Assembly (NCBI GenBank): GCA_030295235.1
Contig: AP026146.1
Location: 186,001 to 250,000, forward strand
Source of the DNA: Fistulifera solaris
Taxonomy: Eukaryota; Bacillariophyta; Bacillariophyceae; Naviculales; Stauroneidaceae
Reading direction: 5' to 3'
DNA length: 64,000 bases
The position numbers were made by a program, and so were the translations under genes. Of this stretch, positions 54,465-63,971 are shown in pieces (positions within the stretch are counted from its first letter, which is position 1; each line of letters begins with the position of its first letter). A model generated the notes under the pieces. It did no database searches. It saw only the letters and a program-made list of their open reading frames with translations, and was not told the DNA's origin.

Positions 54465-54776
54465 CGCGGATCGCGGCGGCCGCGCACTGGATCGCATTGG
54501 CATTGGGCGTGACGGGACAGACAAGTCACTTGTGCGTATCGATACCAGTAAGACTAATAATGGTTTTACATTTGCATAGTGTGAAACTTGGTTCATGGTT
54601 TTTCAGCTCCAAAATGTTTTTGTCGCCAAATCCTCATATTATACAATACGTTAGTTGATGACAATATGATGACTTACCATTCATTCATTCCTTACTGACG
54701 GGAAGTTCTGTATCGATTTCGCCATTCCTTCTTCGATCTGTTAGACGCCCAAAAGCAAAGGCGCATAACTGCCGCT
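54465..54776. other. Spacer between element and THUMP gene
   Basis: Begins with a GC-rich CGCGGATCGCGGCGGCCGCG stretch unlike the rest of the window, then returns to normal A/T-rich spacer. No coding signal. Confidence 0.45.
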
Positions 54777-56041
54777 TTGACCGCGAGTAGAGCAGGGACG
54801 ATGAAGCGACTCCGAAGCATCTGTACTCCTCTACCAAGGATTCGATGCATCACTTTTACGGGAACTTTTCTATCGATCAAGCGGATGGTTTCCTCGGATT
54901 TTTGCCATAGAGTCATACCTACTGTTCATATTACATGTCATCCTGGTTTGGAGCCCTTCTTACGACAAGAAATCCAGACAATCTTGAATCGCCCAGAAAT
55001 GACACTGCGCGGCAATCGAGTTCATGTCCCAAATATGACACACACACAATTGTTCGAATGCTGTTTACGATTGGGTTGTGCCACGCAAATTTCGGTCCCC
55101 TTACTTGACAATCCATTACAATGTCGCGGATTCGCTGAACTCGAACGCAAACTGCAACACTTGCCGTGGAAAAAATGGATCTTGAACGAGAAGCTGTCCT
55201 TCCAAGTGCAAGTATCATGTCAAAAAAGTCGCTTGTATCATACGACAGCCATTACGGAACGAATCAAACGAGTTCTTTCGACAGTGTCTTCTCCTGCCGA
55301 TGAGGGACCCGTTGTGGCTTTGCAAGCACAACTCCATCGAGATCATTTGCAACTCTACTTGAACGCGCGCTCCTTCCCGTTGCATCAACGCGGGTACCGA
55401 TTGGAAACGGGGAAAGCACCCTGCGAGAAGATCTAGCCTACGCTATGCTGTGGAGTGCGGGACTGCATTCGTTTGATGCCGTTTTGGATCCATTTTGTGG
55501 TTCGGGTACATTGGTATTGGAAGCGGCCGCCATGGTAAATGGATTACCTCCGGGACGATTGCACGATGCACCCTTTTACGGAACGTTCCTGCAAAATGAC
55601 AAGTTGTGGGCAACTCTGAAAGAAAAACGCGATCCCTGCCGTCCCGTGCACGTTGCGGGATCGGATCGGGATGCCGGAGTTATTGAATCGGCCCAAGCCA
55701 ACGCGGTCCGTGCGGGTGTAGACGACTTGGTAACACTTCAACAAGGTGCATTTTCATCTCATCCATGGCTTTCATCAGATTTACGCCCACGGAATCTCCT
55801 TTGGATCTCCAACTTGCCGTTTGGCAAACGAACTACTACCTCGAGACGTTCGGGCCGTGTACCGGCACTGCTTCCCCTCTATCAAAAAATCGTGCAACAC
55901 ATCCATGAGACAACATGCAGGGCCGTGCTCTTGACGGATAATCAATCTTTGTTACGTCGATGTGGAATTTTGAATGAAAAGGAATTGTTTCACTTTTCCC
56001 ATGGAGGGATACCTGTTTCCGTCGTTCGCGTGCACTCCTAG
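54777..56041 (+). CDS. THUMP-domain RNA guanine methyltransferase (THUMPD3/TrmN/RlmL family); one frame break
   Basis: Arg-rich leader (possible mitochondrial presequence), then a THUMP-like region: TCHPGLEPFLRQEIQTIL at the start, LRLGCATQISVPL, and LSFQVQVSCQKSRLYHTTAI. A ferredoxin-like linker YLNARSFPLHQRGYR follows. The Rossmann methyltransferase domain has motif I DPFCGSGTLVLEAA, an acidic motif GSDRDAGVIESA, and NLPFGKR in the place of the (N/D)PPY catalytic loop, as in THUMPD-type tRNA m2G methylases. The first residues after the linker, (K)APxREDLAYAML, match PLRETLAAAML of the family. One frameshift sits in the CCC run near 55422. The span (1265 bp) is one base short of whole codons, which fits a missing C. 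An internal start at 54801 is also possible. Confidence 0.85.
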
Positions 56042-56488
56042 GAAGGGCTTACTACCGAAACGTGTCTTTGACATAGATTAATACGCGGACACAGTACGGT
56101 ATGTCAGAAAACAAACGGGGATAGATTTCCTTGGAAGTGCTGCGCTGGAGAAGATCGCTTCTGATAGCAATGTCCTAGTGACCCATGAAAGATCGATCGA
56201 TCAAGCTACGTTTGCACAATATCCTTCAACTCGAATAGTGTTTAAGACTTCTATCTACATCTGCAATTCCCTCTTTTGCTCACCTTGTATTCACTATAGC
56301 TAAACTACTTTTTAGGTAGTGTTATAGTGTTTGAAAGAAGGCTGACGACGACCAGACCTCGCGATTTCGCAAAAATAAAAATGACGGCGAACTAACGCGG
56401 CGAAATATGCCGCAGATCATGGTGATGATGATAGCTTTTTTTATTGTAAGCAACTGTATTCAAACCAAGCGACTTATCTACAATCGCA
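56042..56488. other. Spacer before GH125 gene
   Basis: No coding signal apart from a 70-codon ORF starting at 56407 in a different frame from the gene. Confidence 0.4.
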
Positions 56489-58383
56489 ATGGTAAAATCG
56501 AATGCATTGCGGAATCGAGCGGTTCTTCAGGAAAGCCCACGAAGGATTACCGCTACAAGAACGGACCGAAGAATCATCCTTCATCCGTCCCGGCCATCGC
56601 AAGGGTCGACGACTCCTGATTTGATTTTGTACTTGGCGATCGCTCTTGTCTTGACGGTGATTGCTGCTTGCTTGATTGTGTACATTCATTTAATTGATAT
56701 ATATTACTTATCGTCACCAGAAGTACGAGAGAATTCGTACGTGCCACTAACGAGGACTCGGTATCCTCCACCATTTCCGGAAATCACACGGACCCGCGTC
56801 GATCTTTCTCCACAAGCTTTAGAGATGTGCACACGTACCTTGTGGCATACCGTAGAAACGACCACGATTGTTTTACCCAACCAAGAAACGTTCATTCATA
56901 CGGGTGATATTGATGATTTATGGCTACGAGTACGTAAAACGTCGATGCATGTCTCATACTTCTCGCATCACTCACACACTTTGACAGGACAGTGCGGCCC
57001 AAATTCATCCCCTCCTCGTTCCTTTTTTCAATGGTACGGCACTCATTCAACAGGACCCTCGATTGGATCGTATCGTCTCGGGATTGATCTTGCGGACGGC
57101 CATGTACATTCGTCACGATCCGTACGCCAATGCCTTTCGTATCGATGATACCTACGTCTTTAGTGCGGCACAGAAAGCCATGGGACGGCATGACTTGATT
57201 TCGACGTGGAATTATGAACTCGATTCGGCTTGTTATTATATGCGCATGCTTTATTTTTATTGGAAACAAGCGCCATCTCCGGAACTTGTTTTAAAACGAT
57301 CGGCAGTGGAACAAGCCGTAGATATTATGGTAGATTTGTGGATTGCCGAACAAAGGCATGAGGAAGATGCTTATCCTACCGGGGATTTGTTTGATTGTGG
57401 GAATTGCAATCGACCGTATCGTTATCCAGGGTTGCCACGCGAAGGCAAGGGGGCGCCCACCAATGCATCGTCGGGACTCATTTGGACGGGTACGTGTTTT
57501 TCTCTTTGAAAAAGTAACCAAGTGATGCGGCCTGGACCAAACTCTTATATTTTATCGTCTAGGGTTTCGTCCGAGCGATGACGAATGTGAATTCAACTAT
57601 TTAATTCCAGCGAATATGTTTGCCGTCGTGGCTTTGGAGTACATGGCAGAAATGGCCGATGATTTGTGGAAAAACGATGTACTGGCGAAAAAGGCACGGA
57701 AGCTGGCAGCGGAAGTCCAACGTGGAATTGAGGAACACGCCGTGATCCATCATCCGAATCACGGAAAGATCTATGCCTATGAAGTCGATGGTCTGGGCGG
57801 TGCCAATCTCATGGACGATGCTAATGTTCCAAGTCTTCTGAGTATCCCATACCTTGGTTATTTACATTACGATCCACAGATATACCAGAATACCCGCAAC
57901 TTCGTTCTTTCTCCAGACAATCCCACCTACAACGTAGGAACATTTCAAGGGCATAAGGTCGAAGGCGTGGGGAGTCCGCACATGCAGGCACGCATCCGCA
58001 AAAATGTTTGGCCCATGTCGATTGCAATGCAAGGCCTGACGAGTTCCAATGTAGCGGAGAAAGTGCGGCTTATCGAAACTCTTGTCGTCACTACCGGGGG
58101 AACTGGTTGGATGCATGAATCCATCGACCCCAATCGACCCCAACAATTTACACGTTCATGGTTTTGTTGGTACGTAGAGCTATTCACAACGATGCGTGCG
58201 CGTGTAAAAGGTTACAGTCTCACGTGTGTGGCGGTTTGTGCCAATTGTAGGAGTGATAGCCTTTTCGCTGAGCTCGTTTTGTCACTGACCGACCAGTGCC
58301 CGGACCCCTCCCACAAATACAAAGTGCTCGAATGGAGGGACCCCGTAACGGTTCAAGGTGGTCGATTTTCTGCAGACAGATAA
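56489..58383 (+). CDS. Type II membrane glycoside hydrolase family 125 (exo-alpha-1,6-mannosidase-like)
   Basis: Four exons: 56489-56929, 56988-57489, 57563-58169 and 58251-58383. Introns of 58, 73 and 81 bp have GTACGT donors; 560 residues. A cytosolic basic leader and one membrane span (LILYLAIALVLTVIAACLIVY) place the enzyme in the ER or Golgi lumen. The GH125 (old DUF1237) blocks are all present after splicing. They are GDIDDLWLRDSAAQIHPLL, DPYANAFRIDD, YELDSACYYMRMLYFYW, TGFRPSDDECEFNYLIPANMFAVV, YAYEVDGLGGANLMDDANVPSLL, GVGSPHMQARIRKNVWP and GTGWMHESIDPNRPQQFTR. The final SWFCWSDSLFAEL only appears when the last intron is removed, which confirms the model. The family removes alpha-1,6-linked mannose. 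A role in N-glycan processing or mannan turnover is inference. Confidence 0.9.
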
Positions 58384-58404
58384 TCCTAAAAATCGAATTG
58401 ATCA

Positions 58405-60606
58405 CTATTCCATTTCGAATGTCTCCAGCAACGGATTTATTTTGAGGCGATCAAGAAAGCTTTTTAGGCGAATAGCTCCCATGGAAGGCCAAAATCTGAA
58501 CACTTCCTCCTGTCGTCGGTTTAAGACTCGGATGAATGACGAAAATGGATTCAACAAAGACGTTTTCTCCGTCGATACTTCGAATTCAACATCTTTCAAG
58601 GCAAACAGTTGCGTTTTTGTACCGCCTATGATTGGAATGCGCCGCGTAGAAAACAGAATAAAATTACTCGTCACAGTGCATGATCCAGTTCCGGTCGTCC
58701 CCGGCAAAAAGCTCCAAGTAACCAAAGGTACTTGTCGAACTTTAGCAACAGCTTCAAAATCGTTCGCGGCAAGTATAGCTTTGACTGTGGCTTCCGCTTC
58801 GATGTCATCAATCATCGCCTTTTCATGTTCCTGCATTGCTGCTAGTCGGTCCATGACTTGACGGTTCTTTCGATCCAATCGCGCCGTCTGCTCTTCGTCA
58901 TCTTGCATTTGCAGTGCATTGAACACCAAATTGACTGCGTTGTCCGCCTTGATCATACTGCTTTCACCCTCCGAATCTTCTTTCGCCCATGTTTGTATTT
59001 GACTCAAAGCAGATTGCACGGATAATCCCCAAGGCGGACACGCAACATGTGGCGGCGTAAAGTCGAGTGAATAATCATTCAGCGACACAGGTTGTGGTAA
59101 AGGTGTCTCAGGGATTCCGTACAGTTGAAATGTCGGTTTTAACAAGGCGATCATATTAGCGCAAGCATATTCAGCTTCTCGAGCAAATTCTTCCAACTCT
59201 CCGGCGCCTTTCAACAACTGCTGAATCAATCGATCGCGTGACAACCGTCGTAATTGACCGCAATACTGGACATCCAAGGTCGGCAAGGCCGGAAACGCTC
59301 CGAATGGGGAATGCTCCAGAGAAGAGTAAAGTAGATCACGGGTATCCAGTTCGTCCCAGATTGTTTCGATGAGCGGCCATGAATTTTGTATTACCTGATA
59401 ATCCTGTGCATTCAATGCAGGCAACGTCGAGGACCCTTCTTTCACTGAAGGACACGCAATGTAATTCTCCAAAAGATGTGTCGAAACAGCCTGTTGCATG
59501 GACTGCTTTGTCAATGGATTTGATGACAAGCGTATCGGTTTGCGACTGGACTGAGGTGTCTCAATGCGCTGAATCAAAGCTGCGCATTCCCGTAAATGAA
59601 GACTGGGTGCATCTTTGGTCGACACTAATGTATTTGGATCTTCCTCATTGTCATCGTCATTCAGGTAAAGCCCATTTTCAATCAAATATTGAATATCCAC
59701 CAATTCATCCTGTTCCGACTTTTTCGACGGGGTCAAAGAATCCGTACTCTCCTGTGTGGAATGGCTGTTATAAAAAAGACGCATCAACAGTTGTCGTTCT
59801 AGAGTGGATTGTTCCGTTACCAATTGTAAATCCACGTCATAGTGCTGCGACCACGTCGCTTGCATATGTCCCCCTTGTCGTTTGTCAATTTCGGCATTTT
59901 GTTTCCCCAGGGCATGATGCAGTGCTTCCATGACGGTCCCGCACAAAACATCGGGACGGATGCGGATCGTGACAGTTCGAATCGGCAACGTCGTGACATG
60001 ACTTGTTTCCAAGTTAGTCGACGTTTGCAATCCCACAACCATTTGTTTCAATGTATCTTCGGACGGTGCCACGACCCATTCTTGAACGATCGGAATACGG
60101 CACGTAGTGTTGGACAAATGGTGGGTCATATTGACTCGATACAAGTGATTCCTTGGTTGGAGCGCTGTCGTATTATTCGCGGACAATTGCAACACTGTCA
60201 TGTGATCTTCTTGTCGATATCGAGTCGTCTTGGGTGTCATCGGCCTGGCTGCCTCGCCACTCGTCATATAAAACGAAGAAGGACTGTGAGGAGTAATAAT
60301 ATCTGTCTTTTGCCATTCTTCTTCATTGTCGGAGATCGATTCCTGATGTCGTTGCCAAAGATCCTCTGGTTCTTCCAAGTAGACTTGATCTAATTCTCTT
60401 CGCAACAAATCTTCGGCGTGTTGTAAATCTTGCATTTCTTGATCCATATCGTCATCATATTCATTATTATCAAGTTGATTGGTGGAAGGTATCGAATGCA
60501 ACGTGTGGGTCAATAAGAGCGCTTCGGCTTGTTTTAACGAAGGTGCCAATCGTGCCGCCAAGGCGCGAACGGCATCTTCCTCTTCTTCCGCGGCGTCATT
60601 CGTCAT
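58405..60606 (-). CDS. Large helical protein with C-terminal GRAM/PH-like domain, unknown function
   Basis: 733 residues, single exon, no frame break. The N-terminal 130 residues are acidic (EEEEDAV; DNNEYDDDMDQEMQDL) with coiled-coil character. The centre mixes beta-rich (RTVTIRIRPDVLCGTVMEAL) and helical parts (LSRDRLIQQLLKGAGELEEFAREAEYACANMIALL). A charged helix (RKNRQVMDRLAAMQEHEKAM) precedes a C-terminal domain. That domain reads TWSFLPGTTGTGSCTVTSNF, then LFSTRRIPIIGG, LFALKDVEFEVSTEK and RFWPSMGAIRLKSFLDRL. The TGxCxVTxNxLxF-type strands and closing helix are like GRAM/PH domains of membrane-trafficking proteins. I do not recognise the whole. It converges on the GH125 gene with 21 bp between stops. 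Confidence 0.65.
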   Translation of the reverse strand: MTNDAAEEEEDAVRALAARLAPSLKQAEALLLTHTLHSIPSTNQLDNNEYDDDMDQEMQDLQHAEDLLRRELDQVYLEEPEDLWQRHQESISDNEEEWQKTDIITPHSPSSFYMTSGEAARPMTPKTTRYRQEDHMTVLQLSANNTTALQPRNHLYRVNMTHHLSNTTCRIPIVQEWVVAPSEDTLKQMVVGLQTSTNLETSHVTTLPIRTVTIRIRPDVLCGTVMEALHHALGKQNAEIDKRQGGHMQATWSQHYDVDLQLVTEQSTLERQLLMRLFYNSHSTQESTDSLTPSKKSEQDELVDIQYLIENGLYLNDDDNEEDPNTLVSTKDAPSLHLRECAALIQRIETPQSSRKPIRLSSNPLTKQSMQQAVSTHLLENYIACPSVKEGSSTLPALNAQDYQVIQNSWPLIETIWDELDTRDLLYSSLEHSPFGAFPALPTLDVQYCGQLRRLSRDRLIQQLLKGAGELEEFAREAEYACANMIALLKPTFQLYGIPETPLPQPVSLNDYSLDFTPPHVACPPWGLSVQSALSQIQTWAKEDSEGESSMIKADNAVNLVFNALQMQDDEEQTARLDRKNRQVMDRLAAMQEHEKAMIDDIEAEATVKAILAANDFEAVAKVRQVPLVTWSFLPGTTGTGSCTVTSNFILFSTRRIPIIGGTKTQLFALKDVEFEVSTEKTSLLNPFSSFIRVLNRRQEEVFRFWPSMGAIRLKSFLDRLKINPLLETFEME

Positions 60607-61001
60607 GATCGACTGGTTAATATGATAGTTTGAGATCGTATGTAGGTGTTCATGAATAATTGAATGAATGAATGAATGAAAGAATCAAATAATTATTGTC
60701 GTGTTTGAGAACTCAACGGAACATTTCGGTGCGTGTCATCCTCGTGAGAATTTTTCTTTGCGTTTGAGTACCGCTGGGCTGTGCGGTATGATGGATACAG
60801 TTAGGAAGTTTGAATCAATCGTGTAGTTCAAGTGCCTTCCGAGTACAATACGCGAGAGTCTTCAGTACCGGTCACGTCCTCCGACGCAGTGCGTTTTTTT
60901 TGCGTTCGTTTTTTTTTTCTCGCCGCGTACCATGAGGATGCCATTATTATTTGTTTTTGTTACGTTACTGTATACCAGGTACAACAACATCTGCCATCGC
61001 C
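60607..61001. promoter_or_regulatory. Divergent promoter with (GAAT)n microsatellite
   Basis: Between the 733-residue protein gene and the ARFRP1-like gene. GAAT/TGAA repeats lie at about 60660-60681 and T-runs at about 60894-60918. Confidence 0.5.
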
Positions 61002-61587
61002 ATGTTCAGTTTAGCCTCCGGAGTCTATCAGACTTACATGGCACCCCAACAAGTCAATGTCTTGTTGGTCGGTGCTTCCAGTGTCGGTAAAACCACTTTA
61101 CTGGAACGCATCAAAGTCACGCAATTCCAGAAACAAGGCGTGGTAGTTGTCGATGATGACGATGACGATTCGCCCTTTTACAAGAACTGTATCAAGCCAA
61201 AGAAGCCGAAGAAGAAGAAGAAGAAGAATTACAAATGTCGTCATCCTTGGCGTCTTCATTACCCACTTCCTTGCCGGGTCGAATTGTGAGTCGACGACGG
61301 GTGGTCGAGCCTCGCCGCGACGAGTCAACCACTACCACTACAAATAATAATACAACGCCAACACCACGCCCGAAAGGTTTGTGGGTATGTCCGTCTCCAC
61401 CCAAATATCAAAATGCCGTCACGGATGCTGATGAAGAAGAAGAAGAAGAAGAAGATGAAGATGAACGGTTGTTACCCGAGACGACGACTCAAACATCTTC
61501 GTTAGAGACTATTGATATTCGCAACAATTCCACACCACCACCACCAACAAAAACAACAACCACCGTATCTCCTCCATCTTCCTTACC

Positions 61588-61634
<47 letters not shown>

Positions 61635-62193
61635 ACGACTTGAAACCCAACAGTCGCATGTTGCCCTTCGCAAAGATTCGACCGACAATTGGTATGAATT
61701 TAGGGCAATTTAAAAATATATATGGAGCCAAGTGTCATATTTGGGACGTGGGGGACGATTGCATAATTTGTGGGAACGGTATTATGAAGATTGTGATGCC
61801 GTCCTCTTTGTGTACAAATGGGAAGAAGAAGATGTTGAAAATAGAAATAGTAGTAATAAGAATGAGACGAAGAAGAATGAGGACGACGACGACGACGATC
61901 GACCACGACCACCGACTCGACAAGAACAAAAAGTCTTGTTGCAAACTGTCCGACAAAACATTCCCAAAGACGTTCCCTTTTTGATCTTTTTGCATTCGTG
62001 GCAAAGTCCTACGTACGAGCGGTATAACAGCATTTATCGGTCGACGGAACCGTTACTGCCGACCTTACCGACCCAAGCCCTGTGTGTTGGCAATGCCGGA
62101 ACGGGACAAGGTGTCCGTGCTGCTATGGAATGGTTGTTGCCTTTGGCGAAGCAACAACAACGTGCACCTGACAAATTGTCGGTCGAGTATTGA
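61002..62193 (+). CDS. ARFRP1-like ARF-family GTPase with a very large low-complexity insertion; two frame breaks
   Basis: The ATG at 61002 opens MFSLASGVYQTYM, resembling the MYTLLSGLYKYMF start of ARFRP1. The P-loop is VGASSVGKTTLLERIK. Normally about 15-20 residues separate this from switch I. Here about 175 residues intervene: poly-D, poly-E, a Pro/Arg-rich part, a second poly-E, and 15 CAA codons giving poly-Q at 61589-61633. The ARF frame then resumes with LPFAKIRPTIGMNLG, WDVGGRLHNLWERYYEDCDAVLFVY, a second acidic insertion, LLQTVRQNIPKDVPFLIFLHSWQ and AGTGQGVRAAMEWLL. The NKxD guanine motif is replaced by HSWQ. Frame breaks lie near 61172 and in the G-run near 61754. The span is two bases short of whole codons. 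ARFRP1 relatives act at the trans-Golgi in Arl1 recruitment; loss of NKxD questions normal GTP binding. Confidence 0.78.
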
Positions 62194-62353
62194 AGAGTAA
62201 AAACTATTTTACAAAGACGCTAGTCACTCGAATCAATCTAATGAATTTAATGAGCATAAAAAGGTTCTTATTTCATTTTATCCTTACAAAGTACAGAGTT
62301 AGAACTGTCGTGTTGACGCCTTGCCTTCAAAACCACAAAAAGAGTACACCCTC

Positions 62354-62923
62354 TTACAAATCCTCCACTTGAATAATTTGTCCTCGATGATCGCGAGGTT
62401 TCTTTGGCTTCTTGGTCCACTGTCCTTCCTTGTAACTGGATCGCAATATGATTCGGGGTGGATCGGCCGGGGCATACAGCAGAGCGGAATGTCCCGACGT
62501 TTCAATCAATTCAACTTGTGTTCGTGTTTTTGTTGACATGAAATAATTCAATTCCAACACCATCTGTTGCGCGGTTACATATACGTGACGAATATTGTCG
62601 CGAGAAATTCCCCGAATTTGGACCAATTCGTGTTGTTGCAAAGCCTCCCAAATGGCGGGGAACGACGACGACGACGACGACGTCATCATCATTCCATCCT
62701 CTTGATCCGGAAGAAAGACTTGTGAGAGCGATTTCCGTGCCAATCGTTGGGCGGCTTCTTTGCGTAAGAATTTGATTTGATTGGGTGTTACGGCGAACAG
62801 ACGTGTCGTCGTCCAATACGTTCTCCTTGTTGTGGGTGATGTGACAGAAAAGGCGTGGAGGGTCTCCGCCCAGAAGAAGAAGAAGAGTAATATCCCGAGA
62901 AGAAAGCGAAAGGTCGATGGCAT
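62354..62923 (-). CDS. Plastid-targeted CRM/YhbY-type RNA-binding protein
   Basis: 189 residues, one exon. The signal peptide MPSTFRFLLGILLFFFFWAETLHAFSV ends at an A-F-S diatom plastid motif, followed by a Thr/Arg-rich transit-like stretch. The CRM domain shows TPNQIKFLRKEAAQRLARKSL (helix 1), an acidic/Ser loop, AIWEALQQHELVQIRGIS (the ALxxHELIKVK signature), and TQVELIETSGHSALLYAP matching the VQxIGxxxxLYR end. The GxxG loop between helix 1 and helix 2 is not canonical; an acidic/serine insertion with a short D-M run sits there. CRM proteins bind plastid ribosome or intron RNA. As a single-domain protein it resembles bacterial YhbY, linked to large-subunit assembly. The basic tail KKPKKPRDHRG supports RNA binding. 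Confidence 0.75.
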   Translation of the reverse strand: MPSTFRFLLGILLFFFFWAETLHAFSVTSPTTRRTYWTTTRLFAVTPNQIKFLRKEAAQRLARKSLSQVFLPDQEDGMMMTSSSSSSFPAIWEALQQHELVQIRGISRDNIRHVYVTAQQMVLELNYFMSTKTRTQVELIETSGHSALLYAPADPPRIILRSSYKEGQWTKKPKKPRDHRGQIIQVEDL

Positions 62924-63608
62924 GTTTTATTGTGGTCTCTGAATAATGGAATCAAGAAAAAAATCAAAAAAGAATGATAGTGAAAGTCCAAAATGGTTCG
63001 AATGAAAAGGATCGATGTTTTTTTTTTTACTCTGATTTCTTTTCGTCTCGTCGCATCGTCAGTTTTTTTTTTTTTGAATGGGTGTGAAGGAACGAAGGTT
63101 TTCTATAGTATCAAAGTGTAAACCAACACGACACGGTTTCAGTCACGACAGAGCTCGTTCTAGACTTTCTCTCTCTCTCAAGAGGGTCTTTGTTATTATT
63201 TGTTATTACCCAGTTGTGACGACGCATCCGTTTGGTGCCAGTCACTTCTGTTTTGGCTTCCTAGACATTATGAATTGAAAAGACACCCTCGGTTGGCTAT
63301 ATAAGCAAACGATATCGGAAAAATCGTTCTCTCATCTCTCTCTCTCTAGAGAGCGAATGCAGTGGGACATCAGCGAGACACAACTTGGAGTTCGAAATGG
63401 AATATAAAACCACAATTGAGTGATTGTGAACGAATTACTGGTGTCATGTGTTGGCAATGATTGCAATTCTATTTTGATGGACAGTGAGCAGATCAATGAC
63501 TTTATAGAAAATATAAACTAGCTACAGTTGTACAATACAAAGTAACAACAACAACAACACCAACAACAAAAACAACAATTACCACCACCACGCATCACGC
63601 ATCACGCA
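62924..63608. other. Spacer with T-runs and CAA/CAC microsatellites
   Basis: T-runs at about 63019-63028 and 63064-63076, CT repeats at about 63170-63180 and 63335-63350, (CAA)n at 63547-63580 and three copies of CGCATCA at about 63593-63612. No gene seen. Confidence 0.5.
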
Positions 63609-63971
63609 TCACCTCCGCGTCGTATCTTGTTCAATCCGTTTCCATGCCGCTAAAGTCGCATCATTGAATTTTTGTTGCACTTGTTGCAAACAATCCCGTC
63701 CCGTAATCATCATGCGTGCCAATATCAATGGATCTGTTTCTTGTCGTGAGGCAACAAATTCTTGACGAGCCTGTTGTTTGAGGAGAAGATTGTACGGTTT
63801 TCCGGTAACCGGATCCGCCCAATGAAAATGTTTGGCCGTTCGCAATATTTCACGATACAACGATAACGCTTCTTTGCGACGGGTCGTGTCGGTGAGATGT
63901 TGCATTGTCGTCGTCGTCGTCGTCGTTGTCTCGAGTGTTTTGGCATTTGGAATCCATATTCGTGGGGGCAT
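63609..63971 (-). CDS. LYR-motif (LYRM) mitochondrial assembly factor
   Basis: 120 residues. The LYR signature is EALSLYREILRTAKHFHW, and a second family block is QQARQEFVASRQETDPLILARMMITGRDCLQQV. Positions of Leu-Tyr-Arg and the later Phe fit the Complex1_LYR domain. These small three-helix proteins bind acyl carrier protein and help Fe-S transfer or assembly of respiratory complexes. A Thr-rich tract (eight Thr, from an (AAC/GAC)-type repeat) lengthens the N-terminus. The real start could be the internal Met at MQHLTDTTRR. The exact LYRM subtype is not clear; the conserved GRDCL end recalls LYRM1/LYRM2-like members in algae. Confidence 0.75.
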   Translation of the reverse strand: MPPRIWIPNAKTLETTTTTTTTMQHLTDTTRRKEALSLYREILRTAKHFHWADPVTGKPYNLLLKQQARQEFVASRQETDPLILARMMITGRDCLQQVQQKFNDATLAAWKRIEQDTTRR

